Source: Azolla pinnata
Taxonomy: Eukaryota > Streptophyta > Polypodiopsida > Salviniales > Salviniaceae
Assembly: GCA_037176905.1 (NCBI GenBank)
Contig: JBBBWG010030087.1
Location: 1 to 63,163 of the forward strand
Reading direction: 5' to 3'
Length of the DNA stretch: 63,163 nucleotides
Part shown: one piece after another, positions 1 through 10,285 of the stretch
Numbering within the stretch: the first letter of the stretch is position 1
How the letters are laid out: every line of letters starts with the position of its first letter
Notes under the pieces: generated by a model
Databases searched by the model: none
What the model was told of the DNA's origin: nothing
Seen by the model: only the letters and a program-made list of their open reading frames with translations
Translations under genes and position numbers: made by a program

Positions 1-431
1 GCTGGGCCAAGCGCGGCCGCGTGCTCTCGCGCGGCGCCCCGGGCGCCTGGGACGAGGCCGGCGTCTCCGTGCGCCACGTCGTCCGCTACGCCGCGGGCCT
101 GTACCTCATGTTCTACGAGGGCTCCAACTTCCGGTTCGAGTTCGCGATCGGCCTCGCCACGTCCCCCGACGGCCTCAACTGGTCGCGCGACGAGCTCTGC
201 GGGCCCGAGCCCGGCGGCCCCGTCCTCCGCCCCCGCGCCGGCCTCGACGTCTGGGACAGCTTCGTCGTCGGGACCCCGTACGTGCTCGTCATGCCCGACC
301 GATCCCTGCGCATGTACTACCTCGGCCTCAGCAGGGACGAGCGCGGCGAGTTCCGTAACGGCATCGGGGTCGCCGTCAGCAACGGCACCGACTTCCGCAC
401 CTGGTCGAGGCTGCCCGACTGCGGCCACTGA
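1..431 (+). CDS. C-terminal part of a GH43/GH32-like five-bladed beta-propeller protein (partial)
   Basis: The open frame runs in from the left edge (it is already open at base 3) and stops at TGA 429-431, so only about 140 C-terminal residues are present. The text has the blade-like pattern of the arabinanase/levansucrase/invertase fold: YLMFYEGSNF, GLATSPDGLNWSR, WDSFVVGTPYVLV and LRMYYLGLSRDERG, then a terminal blade with GIGVAVSNGTDFRTWSR. Plant members of this superfamily are mostly uncharacterised glycosidase-like proteins, so the substrate is unknown. No intron is seen in this part. Base composition is very GC-rich (nearly all third positions are G or C), in sharp contrast to the downstream DNA. 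The family assignment rests on the repeated W/Y-rich blade motifs and is moderately secure. The catalytic residues would lie outside the window. Confidence 0.6.
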   Translation, partial: WAKRGRVLSRGAPGAWDEAGVSVRHVVRYAAGLYLMFYEGSNFRFEFAIGLATSPDGLNWSRDELCGPEPGGPVLRPRAGLDVWDSFVVGTPYVLVMPDRSLRMYYLGLSRDERGEFRNGIGVAVSNGTDFRTWSRLPDCGH

Positions 432-1710
432 CTGACTCATTGACGGGCTCCTCCCCCGGAACTTCCCGACTTTAGCTGCCTCCCTCGGAATGAATGAATG
501 AACGAACCGATCCTCTGGCCGGATCCACCCCTTCTCCCTGCTGCTCTTCCGCGGGAGAGAATGCGTGTTTCGGTTCGCCAAAGTGCAGTTGATGGAAGGA
601 GAGCCCCGATCGCTCACGCGTTTTAGGGTTTGTGATCAAGACTCTCCAGACCGGAAATCAACTAGTGCCTTGGCTGAGGTTTTAAATGATGTGCCCATGT
701 ACTCATATTATGGTAGTAGATGATGCTATCTATGAAGCTCATTCCTATGACTTCCTCTACCCTTGCTTGTGCTGCTATTTGGTTGGACCTAGTTGTGTGT
801 GCCTGTGTGTGTAAACTCCATAGACTCTTTGGAAGCAATTCAATCTGAATTCATGTCTGATTGACAAAGTTCCTCTTCAGAATAATAATCAAGAGCTCAG
901 GTCTGATCCTGGACTCTTGGAAGCAATTCGATCTGAATTCATGTCTGATTGGCAAGCTCCATCTCATAATATAATCAAGAGCTTCGGTCTGATCCTATGA
1001 AGGTTTCTTCTTGCTATCGGTTTTCATCAAGGGTTTGGACCTCACGCCCTCCACATTCATCTTCGCTAGCTGAATTTCTCAATGAGTGTGCTCATCGCCC
1101 ACCGATACAGTAGTAAAGCGGACCTAACTTCGCAAATGGAAAACTGAGATCAAGGGGTTAATCCTTTTCTCTTCCTCATCAGCTACCACAAAACGCAAAT
1201 TAACGCCAGCATGCTTGAGCACCTACCACCACCATGCCATCAATGAATTTCACGGCAACTTGACATAGAGGAACTTCACGACACAGTTGTGAACCTCTCG
1301 AGGAAATCTGACAATTTCCTCCAAACCATTGATTCCCAAAAATGTGGTAGTACAATACCAATCTGCCAAAACAGAAAACTGAGAACAGAAATATCCACAC
1401 TGAGATTAGCAATGCAATAGATATCCAGAATCCCCCGTGAGTTTTAGCCTCTCTATGAGTTGAAAAATGTATCAACGATACAGAGATCACTTCTCTTGTA
1501 GAGCTTGCCATTAATAATGTGCCCTTCATCAACTCCATAGAAATCCCTTGCTTGCAAAAGTGCAGAGACACGCTTGCACTAGACCCTCCCTCCATGTCAT
1601 AGAACCACGATAACCATGGTATGAAGTTGGAGCTTATCCTGAATTACGGTTTGAAACCATTACAAGGTTTCTGAAGGGAAAAAGACCACAGCATTGACAT
1701 GAGTGGGGCA
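432..1710. other. Intergenic region between two convergent genes
   Basis: This holds the 3' flank of the beta-propeller gene and the 3' flank of RRP45, which converge here. No ORF with a recognisable motif or splice structure was found. The only structure I see is an imperfect tandem duplication at about 821-1003, annotated separately. Confidence 0.6.
821..1003. repeat. Imperfect tandem duplication, unit about 90 bp
   Basis: The segment starting GACTCTTTGGAAGCAATTC near 821 recurs near 911. The two copies share GAATTCATGTCTGATTG and the later AATCAAGAGCT...GGTCTGATCCT with scattered substitutions. This looks like a local non-coding duplication. Confidence 0.8.
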
Positions 1711-4700
1711 TCACTTCTCATTATCTCTCCTTTTCCTTCTCTTGTTCTTCTTGATCACATTTTGTTTTCCTTTTCCCATGTCAGCAATTGCAGCTGAAAC
1801 TTCATTTAAGAACCCTTCTGCATCTGTGCAAAAGAAAAAATCAGTACAAACAAGCACAACTCATAGCTTATCCGGAGATCCCTCATTAAAAATCTGACAT
1901 CAAGAACAAAAACGAATATAACCCTCACCGCATTTACTTGGATTAGTCGCTTGATCTGTGCTTGATATCGGATGAGTAGCTCCATCCCTGTAACAAAAGT
2001 ATAAATTTGAGCCACGGTATATCACTGTAAAGCAATACAAGAATTTGACTGTTGAGCATCATACCACTTTGAAGCACCGCCTTCAAACAACGAATCTTTT
2101 GGAGGCTTCTGTATATTCCGCCCTAATTCTCTGTTAGCTTTTGTATCTTCGTTGATCTCCTTATCATCATCTGAATCACTTTCACTAGAACCTCCAGACA
2201 TCCCCTCTACTGTTTCTCCATTTCCAAGTATGCCCTCAGCCATTTCTGTGTCTTTTTTATGGCTTTCAGAGATATCATATTGCGTGCCCTGTGCAAAAAT
2301 GTTCCTGTGACGCTTGACTTTCCTTTGTGCCCTGTCTGTTTCATAGGCTTCAATCTGCACCAAAGAGTCACAAGATTGATCCAGATTCTGGAAGAAAATG
2401 TTGCCAAATACAAATTTACTACATCTAATTTCCATGCCAACTGTGAGAGAAGTTAAAGATTGGGCATAATCATGTACAGAAGACGTATAATCACAAATAG
2501 GACATTCACAAGTTAAAGATTGTAGGGAAGGTTGCTACTACGAATGCCAGCAGCAAAAAGAGTGATAGACCACTAGAAACGGAAAGAAGAGGGGAGCCCT
2601 TAGTGGAAACTTGCAAAGGAGATTCCAGAAAGCGGGTACAAAGCAAGCATTTACCAGAGGCTTCCGCAAGCATTGTAAAAAGGTAACGCATTGCACAAAG
2701 ACACCAACATGCCAACCTAGTTGCTAAATGTGTTTCACAAGTGAGCTCGAGCTTTTATATGGGAAATGTAGACTTACTGCCTTCTTCAATGACGTTGTTA
2801 GTTCAAGGACTTTGGTGGAAGCTATCCTCAAACATCGCATTATCTCAGTTGAGCGTACACCAATTCCACCACCTTTCTGGACTGTGCAAATATCACCGTG
2901 TACATTCATAGTCACAGTAAGTTTGCCCTTCATTACCAGCTCTTCTTTATAACTGGGATCCATGACCTGTAGTATCCTACACCATACTCAAATATAGCTT
3001 CTGACTACTCAGGAAATCTCATGAAAACCAAAGAAAACTGTGAAATCCATACCACAAGATCTCCATCACCAAAGAAAGCAAATGTGACTGAGATCGGCAG
3101 ATGATGAAGAATCAATGGAAGTGGCTCTCTTATCTACAGTAAGAAATTATTGAGAAATTGTCTCATGTCTGAAATACCCTTCACCATTAAATTAGCTCTC
3201 AGAAGAGATCTGAAAGAAGTTAAATATCAAATGTTTCACCACGATGTTACAGCCTGCATTATGTGAATAAGTTGCAGCCTATAATGTAGAATTTTGCTGG
3301 CACACATGAAAATCTAGTAGTTAAATTGGACATTAAAAGTTGACAACTACCCCGCTTGGACTCTCCTATTCTATGCAGATATAGAAATGGGTAGATTATG
3401 GTGCAAGCCTGTGAGGGTAAGTCTTGAGTTCGAACTTAACGCTCAAGGTTTCCTTAAATAATACATGGATCACCGGTAGGAAGGGGGCAGTTAGACAGAC
3501 AGTGGTCAACAGATTTTCCGATGGAGCCGGGATTATAATAACTTCGTCTTATATAAGCATGATATCCCAAAGAAACACAAACTTACAATGAATGTGTACC
3601 CATTTATTGGCATTTCCGAGCACAGTGGAAGGATAGACAGAGTTAAATTAACTGATGAATGGAAACATGTAGAAATGTAAAATTTGCCAGAAAACAGAGG
3701 TGATGATAAGAGAACACTGGTGGATGCAAAGATGGATTACTACCTCTGGTGGATATATCACAACCTCGCCAGTTTCAGTACTACATTCTGGTCTACGGAA
3801 TGAACACAGCGCTGCTAGCGCAGCAATACAAGCTGCATCAGTCAGATTTCTACACAAAAAAAGGACATTGTTACGTGCCAAGAAAAAGAAGAGCAGATGA
3901 CAAATTCCTAATCATGAAGTTACGAAATGTACCCTCCATTGTCCAGTACAGAAATGTCAATCCGCAATGCCCATACAGCCTTTCCAGCAATAACACATAA
4001 CGATTCCATGTCTATTGCACGACTCTCTCTGTAACCATTGATGGGGGACAAGTAACTGGATGTTAATGCAGAGTTACAGGAGGGCATTCAAAGATGTGTT
4101 TGCTGCAAAAAATAAACCTTAAACCACGATCGACAACACGGCCTAGCTCCACAGCATTTTCTCCTTGGCGTCCAGTTTCAAATGAAGGATCAGCCATGGG
4201 GGAGAACTCGGTGAACACTGAAAGGCTACCCTCATTCGGTCTATCTGCAAAAGGTGGCACTAGTTGACAGCTCACCACACACATGACATGTGTCTGACCT
4301 AGCTGCACTTCCGCAGTTCCATCCTCCCTGTGTGAAGACATTACTGACAGTAATTCAAGTAGGGATCATGAGGGGAAAACTGATGAGGACGAACGTGCAT
4401 TAGTATTTGTGGAATTGGCAGAAATACATAGGAAAAACGATAAATTTATACAAATTGCTTCCTGGCAGCTATGTGGCCATACAATCCACTGTCACGAATT
4501 TTTTTTCCAGCAATAATCGTGAGAGCTTACATGAATATAGTGAATCTTTCCAAACATATTTAGGTGTGGCTTTAGGATTCCCCTCAAAGTCTTTGCATTT
4601 TGAACTCGGGAACCACTGTCATGACCTTATTTAAAGTTTAAATCTTTCAATGCCTCAGATTGGCGACTCAAATCAATCAAAACTCTATACTACTAAAAAC

Positions 4701-5065
4701 GAGGCGTACAATTCGTATACTGCACAATCCAAAGTTTGAGTACTTAAATCGTATTCTTCAAAACTTCAAGTTTTGAACATTTTAAGGCTCAAATCTTTCA
4801 GAGTTTTAAGAATCCAAGCAATGTGCAAGATTGAAGGAGCAATAAGACCCTCGGTGAGACGGAACAGAGATGAAGAGATGAAGGCAGGAATAGAACTGAA
4901 ACCTGAGAGACGGGAGAGGAGGGGAGGGGAGAAAGCAAAAGAAAACCTGGAGAATTTGATGTTAAGGCGTCGGGAGTCGAAAGGCCTGCGACCATCGATA
5001 CGAATGTCCTCCTTCAACGCGGAAGCTATGAAACCGTCGAGAGAGGAAGCGACGGCCACGGCCAT
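1711..5065 (-). CDS. RRP45: Exosome complex component RRP45 (RNase PH-like ring subunit)
   Basis: Nine exons join in frame: 5065-4947, 4327-4118, 4028-3933, 3849-3744, 3133-3053, 2966-2778, 2354-2065, 1987-1938 and 1823-1711. They total 1254 nt and encode 417 residues. RRP45 is one of six RNase PH-fold subunits of the exosome ring, which degrades and processes RNA 3' to 5' in nucleus and cytoplasm. In Arabidopsis a paralogue is CER7, which affects cuticular wax. Visible family text includes EDGTAEVQLGQTHVM, DRPNEGSLSVFTEFSPMADP, ESRAIDMESLCVIAGKAVW, LDNGGNLTDAACIAALAAL and REPLPLILHHLPISVTFAFF. The RNase PH core covers about residues 30-265. The tail has an acidic run (SESDSDDDKE, around residue 325) and a basic end (KKNKRRKRR, around residue 405) that could be a nuclear localisation signal. 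The start ATG at 5065 gives the usual N-terminus just before ALKEDIRIDGRRPFDSR. Plant ring subunits are generally considered catalytically inactive. Confidence 0.93.
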
Positions 5066-5204
5066 GTCTCCGCCTCTTTGCTAATCTTCCGCCTTCTCTT
5101 TCGTTCGTCCTTGTACTGTCTCCGCTCTATCTATCTATCTATGTATGCGTCAGCAGCGTGCGGGAGAAGGGCAGGAACGCTGTCAGAGAGGCACCATAGC
5201 TAGG

Positions 5205-5345
5205 GTTTACCTCTATGCAAATGCAGCGCTAACTTCTGAGTTGGGGATTTAGGGTTTAGGAAGTGAACGATTCGTTATCACTTATTAGGGTTTAGGGGAG
5301 CCCTAAACCCTAAAACCCTAAACCCTAAACCCTAAAACCCTAAAA
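5205..5345. repeat. Head-to-head telomere-like (TTTAGGG) motifs upstream of RRP45
   Basis: TAGGGTTTA motifs at about 5212, 5248, 5270 and 5287 run on the + strand. They are followed directly by CCCTAAACCCTAAAACCCT copies at about 5302-5345, with the turn at GGGGAGCCC near 5297. The plant telomere unit is TTTAGGG. Short copies (teloboxes, AAACCCTA) are common in promoters of plant genes for RNA and translation machinery, so a regulatory role is plausible. The inverted arrangement is directly visible. Confidence 0.8.
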
Positions 5346-5700
5346 CAAATATATTGTACAATCTAACCTTTGTATGAATTATTGTCTAACCTCTGTACGA
5401 ATTATTGTCGCGTATCCTGCACTTATTTTACACGTATGTATATCGATCACTGTATAAAGTCAATTTGCTGCTACTGATCCTTTAGCTCCAGAAAGATAAA
5501 CGAAAGCTACACGGCTATCTACTAATGATAAGCAGTATTAAAGAGAATATTGGAGAGAACATAATGGATTAACCACACTAACGCCCCGAGCGAACAATTG
5601 AATACAAATCCAAAATGTCATCTGTGTCCCATACCACATGTTATTACTTTAGATTTTAGCTCTAAAGTTGACAGGCATGGATCTGATAATACAGCGTCTT

Positions 5701-6034
5701 CATAACATCTCAAGTTGCCATAATGAAAGAAGATAGATAATCCCCTTTATATAGGTCAAATTCTAAAGTTCCCTGACCACTACAGGTTTATCCCAATGTT
5801 GAGATAACTGGTTTCTCATTTATCCAACCCTTAAACTAATCAAATTATCCTTACAAGTTATATGAGATATTCATAGCATCTCAAGATACCATGATAAAAC
5901 AGGGTAGATAATCCCCTTTTTATAGGTGTACCTCTAGAGTTCCCTGATCACTACGGGCCTATCCCCATCCTAAGATAACTGGTTTCTCACTTATCTTACC
6001 CTTAAACCAATAAAATTAGCCTTACAGATTGGTT
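5701..6034. repeat. Imperfect tandem duplication, period about 171 bp
   Basis: The copy beginning CATAACATCTCAAG at 5701 is followed by one beginning CATAGCATCTCAAG at 5872. Both contain TAGATAATCCCCTTT, GTTCCCTGA(C/T)CACTAC and AAGATAACTGGTTTCTCA-like blocks in the same order. The copies differ at many single positions, so this is an old duplication. Confidence 0.8.
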
Positions 6035-6655
6035 CTCTAAGATTATGCCCATAACATAATCCCATTGACCCTCGAGTGCGCAGACGTGCCTCCTTTTGCT
6101 AGAAAATATAACTACTTCCTGCACCACCTTTATCTCAACCGAAAGCGTCTTAGAGGATAATCCGTTTCCATTCCAAATCTGCTTGATTTCGAGTTGTTCG
6201 TGCATTGATCACAAGCTTTCCATGGCATGTGCTCGTTATTCGAAAGATATAAGATATTCTCGTCGACCCAATCAGCCGCAAATGGCGTTCTAGGTCGGCC
6301 CTCCACGAACTCAGCCACATGCTCGTGGACAACTGTTGGCATGCCATGATCTTTGACTCGGCAGAGAGCTTTCTGTCAGCACGACTTGCGGGTCAGATCG
6401 GCCGGATTCGACCGCCGAGTGCATCTCTCGCCAAATTTCCGAGCTCGCTCGTGGGTAATCAAGTCTCAAACTCATGTTTTAAAAAAACATCGATGCTCGT
6501 TATATGTTGGGGATCTTTACAAGCAGAGGCCAAACTGGGGGGCCTGCGCGAGAGAGAGAGAGAGAGAGACACTGTCCAGAAGGGCCAAGCAAGAAGAGAG
6601 TATTATTAAAAAGGGGGCAGCAGCATACACAAGACAAAGAGCATCGATGTGTCTT

Positions 6656-9600
6656 TTAGCCGAAGCTGTGGCATCGTTGCTTCGCGGAGGAGCCGCCAGA
6701 TTTGGCGGAGGTGGCCAGTCTGGAGGCGGGGAGGCTGAGGAGGCGGCGCGCTTGGCGCAGGCTGCGCAGGGCTTGCGCCACGTACTGCATCGAGGGCCTC
6801 AGGGACGGGTTCGGAAGGAGGCAGCTTGCGGCGAGGTCGATGACCGCCTTCGAGTCGTGCATGTCAGGATCGGCGAGATCTGCTGCTTGCGGATAGCAGC
6901 TGAAGTTGAACAGCTCGAGCAGTATGATGCCAAAGTCGCGCATCATATCCCCGCCCTGTCGTTCGCAAAAAAACAAGCGAAATCGGAATCGATGTTTTCC
7001 ATAAATTGCATGTTTTCTTTCCATCACCAAGTTAAGATGTTGTAACACAGGGTGTGTAGTCGGGCCCAGTTCCTACACTAGAATTGAACTGAACTGAACT
7101 GAGCTGTGAACCTGAACAATGAAAGGATGAGCTGAACCAAAACCATTTTGCTTGAACTAGCTAGCCCTGATTTCCCTGCCTTCCGTACTTACTTTGATGG
7201 CCGAACACGACGATGAAGTGGCATCGATGAAGCTCACAAAGTCGAAGATCTTCGGGTTGAACGCCGCATCCAGCTTGATGTTCCTCAGCTTCAGCTTCAC
7301 GAGAATCTAACATTGATCACCACAGTAAAAAAAAAAACAACAACAACAATATCATAAGGCCTCACGACTCCCCGTCAACGACAACGTAACTCGGGAAAAA
7401 GCATCAGAAGGACAGGTTTTTTTGTTTTTCTTTTTTGGGCCGCGGCCGATCGATCGATCGGAACCGAAATCGAATCGAAATCGAATCGAATCGAACTGCA
7501 TAATGCGTGAATCGTCGAAGGGGGGGGGGGGGCGAGAGAATGGCCGCGAGCATTCATCAGATCGGCATCCGCCCGAGAATGCATCGGCGTTCGGGATGGT
7601 GTAACTTGCTTTCACACTCCTTGGTGTGTGTGTTTACTCCAAGTAAACGACGATACTGGGGGCGGCTTGGCCACTCTAACGATGAATTAGCCACAAGGGC
7701 CGAGGGGTAATGCTCGAAATCCTAAACCCTAAACCCTAAACCCTAAACCCTAAACTCTGCACCTGGTTGGGCATGTTGTCGAGCAGGAAGGCGATGCCAT
7801 CGGCGATGCCGATGGCGATCTTGAGCCGCGTCGCCCAGTCGATGATGTACGACGGCCGGCCGTGCAGCAGCTCGTGCAGGCTCCCGTTCCGCGGCTCCTC
7901 CCACACGATGAAGCCGACGCTGCTGCGCCGATCGGATCCCTTCTTGCCTCTCTCGTACGAGAACCCGACGATCCGGCACAGATTCGCGTGTGCCATGCTC
8001 GCCAGCGATTGCACCTGTGCCGTCCACCGTCGATGGATCTAGATTGTTTTGAAAAGAAAACAAAACAACAACACGATCGGATCGATCAAACATAATCAAT
8101 CAGGCATTTGGCAAAGCCTGAGCTTGTAAATCAGCTATATAATAACATGTCTTCGCTTCTACGTTTGCGGACATTTGTAGTGTTTGTAGCCTTTGGGCAT
8201 TTGTCTTTGTATAACTAATGACAGGATTGGGCATTGGGAGAGACACAGAGAAAGAGAGAGGACAGAGGAAACTGACCATGTCGATCTCTATCCTCTCGAC
8301 CACCACCCTTATCGGGCTGCCCGTTGTGATGGGCAGCGAAGCTCTGTACAGAGGCCCCATGGCCCCGTGCCTCGTCAGCCTGTGCGAGCTCTGGAACTCG
8401 CCGCACGCTCGCGCGAGGAGCAGCGGAGAATATTCCACCAAGGCCGGCGCCAACGGATCGGAAGATGCCATTCTCGTGGCATCGTCGGCTTCGATCGGCG
8501 CATCGACCTCTCGACTTGCCCGATCTGGCACACTGGCATCTTGACTCATCCTCCTGTTGGGCACGTTGACTCCGTGACTTGCCCAATCGGGCACATTGGC
8601 ATCTTCACTTATCCTCCTCTTGGGCACATTGGCATCTCGGCTTATCCTCCTGTTGGGCACGTTGACTTCGCGACCTACCGCCGAACTGGGCTCTAGATCA
8701 CTTGCCCTGTTCGACTCATTGATGTCTTGACTTGCCCGATTGGACGCATTGACTTCTTGACTTGCCTTATTGGGCACATTGACTTCTTGACTTGCCTTAT
8801 TGGGCACATTGACTTCTTGACTTTCCCGGCCGGGCACATTGACTTGTTGACTTTCCCAATTGGGCACATTGACTTCTTGACTTTCCCAATTGGGCGCATT
8901 GACTCCTTGACTTGCCCGATCCGGCGCATTGACTTCTTCAGCTGATGGCACCTTCACTCCTTGGGCTGATCCCCTCTTGGGCACCTTGACTTCAGCTAAG
9001 GCCCTGCTGATCAGCTTGTGCATCTCCATCGTATCCAGCGTGTCGTCCTTCTTCTTGACCGCATCTTGCTGGTGCAGCCACGACGACGACACCTGTTGTG
9101 CATTCTCCGAGTTGGAGAATGCAGAACAGGAAGAGATGGAGGACGGATTAATGGAGAAGCATAGCTCCCGCAGGGAAGAGGAGCTGGGCCGCTGGTAGCT
9201 TGCAGGCTGGGGACGAGGGCCTTGGGGATCGCACTTGGGTTTAGGGTTAAGATTAGGGTTAGGGTTAGGGTTAGGGTTTGGGGCGGGCCTGTAGCCGGGA
9301 GGAAGGGGCAGAGGGAAGAGGGAAGGCGGCGGGGGATCAGGATGGGGAAGACGAGGAGGAGGAGGGGGAGGAGGAGGGGGAGATGGAGAAATGGTCGTGA
9401 TTTGCGTTAGGCTGATGAGATTCCTCTGCTTGGAAGCCTTCGACCTCTGCACCTCCGTAGATCTGCTCTCGCACCCGAGCCCTAGCCCCAGCCCTAACCC
9501 TAACCCTAACCCTAACCCCAGGTTCCTGTTCAGGGAGGTGTGATGAGACAAAGGATGGTGGTATTCATGGCGGCGTGGCGGTTTAGAGGACAGGAGGGAT

Positions 9601-9752
9601 CTGAGGGTGTTGTCAGCTCTCAGATAAGAAGAGGAGGAGGAAGACGAAGATGAAGAAGAAGATGATAATGATGGTGATGATGATGATGAAGGAGGAGGTG
9701 GAGGCGGAGAGAATGCAGCCACGTCCTGATCGACTCCTTGCAAGCACCGCAT
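6656..9752 (-). CDS. Kinase-fold pseudokinase with long low-complexity, repeat-rich N-terminus
   Basis: Four exons join in phase 0: 9752-8277, 8014-7763, 7306-7193 and 6955-6656. They total 2142 nt, or 713 residues. The C-terminal part (from about residue 440) resembles plant receptor-like kinases: HANLCRIVGFSYERG, NGSLHELLHGR, IDWATRLKIAIGIADGIAFL, LRNIKLDAAFNPKIFDF, DFGIILLELF and PNPSLRPSMQYVAQAL. Catalytic residues are degraded. The VAIK lysine position reads VVVERIE, the HRD motif is absent before the LRNIKLD loop, and DFG reads DFV. It is therefore probably catalytically inactive. No transmembrane segment is obvious. The N-terminal 430 residues are Pro/Ser-rich, contain Gly-Leu and Pro-Asn dipeptide runs encoded by telomere-type repeats, and then a decapeptide repeat (xVNxPNxxSQ). 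The start at 9752 is the first ATG of the long frame and is uncertain. The family is unknown to me beyond the kinase fold; a decaying gene is an alternative. Confidence 0.7.
7723..7757. repeat. Plant-type telomere repeat array in an intron of the pseudokinase gene
   Basis: About four and a half CCCTAAA units lie in the second intron, starting only a few bases after the splice donor at 7762 on the minus strand. On the transcript strand it reads as TTTAGGG repeats. The seven-base unit would shift the reading frame if it were exonic. Confidence 0.9.
8545..8950. repeat. 30-bp coding minisatellite (decapeptide repeat)
   Basis: The unit on the + strand reads roughly TTGACTTCTTGACTTGCC(C/T) followed by (A/G)TTGGGCACA. 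It recurs every 30 bp, most regularly from 8702 to 8940, with diverged flanking copies on both sides and inside 8540-8690. It lies within exon 1 of the pseudokinase gene and encodes units such as EVNVPNKASQ. Because 30 is a multiple of three, copy-number change would keep the frame. Confidence 0.9.
9241..9276. repeat. TTAGGG hexamer array inside coding exon 1
   Basis: Four perfect TTAGGG units occupy 9253-9276, with another at 9241-9246 and a degenerate unit between. The coding strand is the minus strand, where CCCTAA units encode Pro-Asn dipeptides. The unit is six bases, not the seven-base plant telomere unit. Confidence 0.9.
9484..9519. repeat. CCCTAA hexamer array inside coding exon 1 (opposite orientation)
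   Basis: Four perfect CCCTAA units occupy 9492-9515, with CCCTAG/CCCCAG variants to the left. On the coding (minus) strand these are GGGTTA units encoding Gly-Leu dipeptides. Together with the array at 9241-9276 it forms an inverted pair separated by about 215 bp. Confidence 0.9.
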
Positions 9753-9784
9753 CGTGGGATTAGGGTAAAGATCGATCGAGGACG

Positions 9785-10285
9785 GCGGTAAGAATGGGCC
9801 GATTAATTGCAGGATTGAGGTGGATTAGGCTGCAATTAGCGACGATGGCAACGAGATTGGGTCGATTAATTATATTGGAAATGGAGGTGGATTAGGCTGG
9901 TATGAGCGACGACAATGGGCTGATTGTGGAGGTGGATTAAGGCTGGGATTAGCAACGGCGACAATGAACAACGACGACAATGGGCTGATTGTGGAGGTGG
10001 ATTAAGGCTGGGATTAGCAACGGCGACAATGAACAGCGACGAGAAAGGGCTGATTATGGAGGTGGATTAAGGCTGGGATTAGCGACGGCAACGACAAGAA
10101 TGGGTTGATTAATTGTGGAATGGGAGGTGGATTAGGTCGGGATTAGCGACGACGACGACAACGAGAATGGGTTGATTGATCATGGAATGGAGGTGGATTG
10201 GGCTGGGTGGGATTAGAGACCGGCGACGAGAACGGGTCGATAGATTATGAGAACGGAGATGGATCATGGTGGGATTAGTGATGAA
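9785..10285. repeat. Minisatellite, unit about 60 bp, just upstream of the pseudokinase start
   Basis: The motif GGAGGTGGATTA(A)GGCTGGGATTAGC, followed by a CGACGGCGACAATG-like stretch and GGGCTGATT, recurs about eight times. The best match is the pair at about 9917-9980 and 9981-10044. Copies diverge toward the right. It begins about 30 bp upstream of the annotated ATG at 9752, so it would lie in the leader or promoter. Confidence 0.85.

Larger units (their letters stand above)
5066..6655. other. Upstream region of RRP45 and 3' flank of the pseudokinase gene
   Basis: The RRP45 start lies at the left. Telobox-like AAACCCTA motifs sit about 150-280 bp upstream of its ATG. The middle carries a 171-bp imperfect tandem duplication. 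A (GA)n tract lies at about 6551-6570. No coding sequence is supported; the short ORFs here carry no motifs and lack splice support. Confidence 0.55.

Noticed and set aside
1806..2015. A 69-residue minus-strand ORF near the RRP45 end
   Set aside because: It spans an intron; the correct reading uses exons 1987-1938 and 1823-1711 in a different frame, giving a consistent C-terminus.
3410..3540. Possible SINE with a tRNA-like B box (GAGTTCGAAC) in an RRP45 intron
   Set aside because: No matching A box at the right distance, no poly-A tail and no flanking duplication that I can see.
8193..9410. Plus-strand ORFs antisense to the pseudokinase exon 1
   Set aside because: They mirror the repeat structure of the minus-strand exon and have no splice or motif support.
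5205..9519. Telomere repeats as evidence of a chromosome end
   Set aside because: Arrays are short, interrupted, in both orientations and inside or between intact genes, so they are interstitial.
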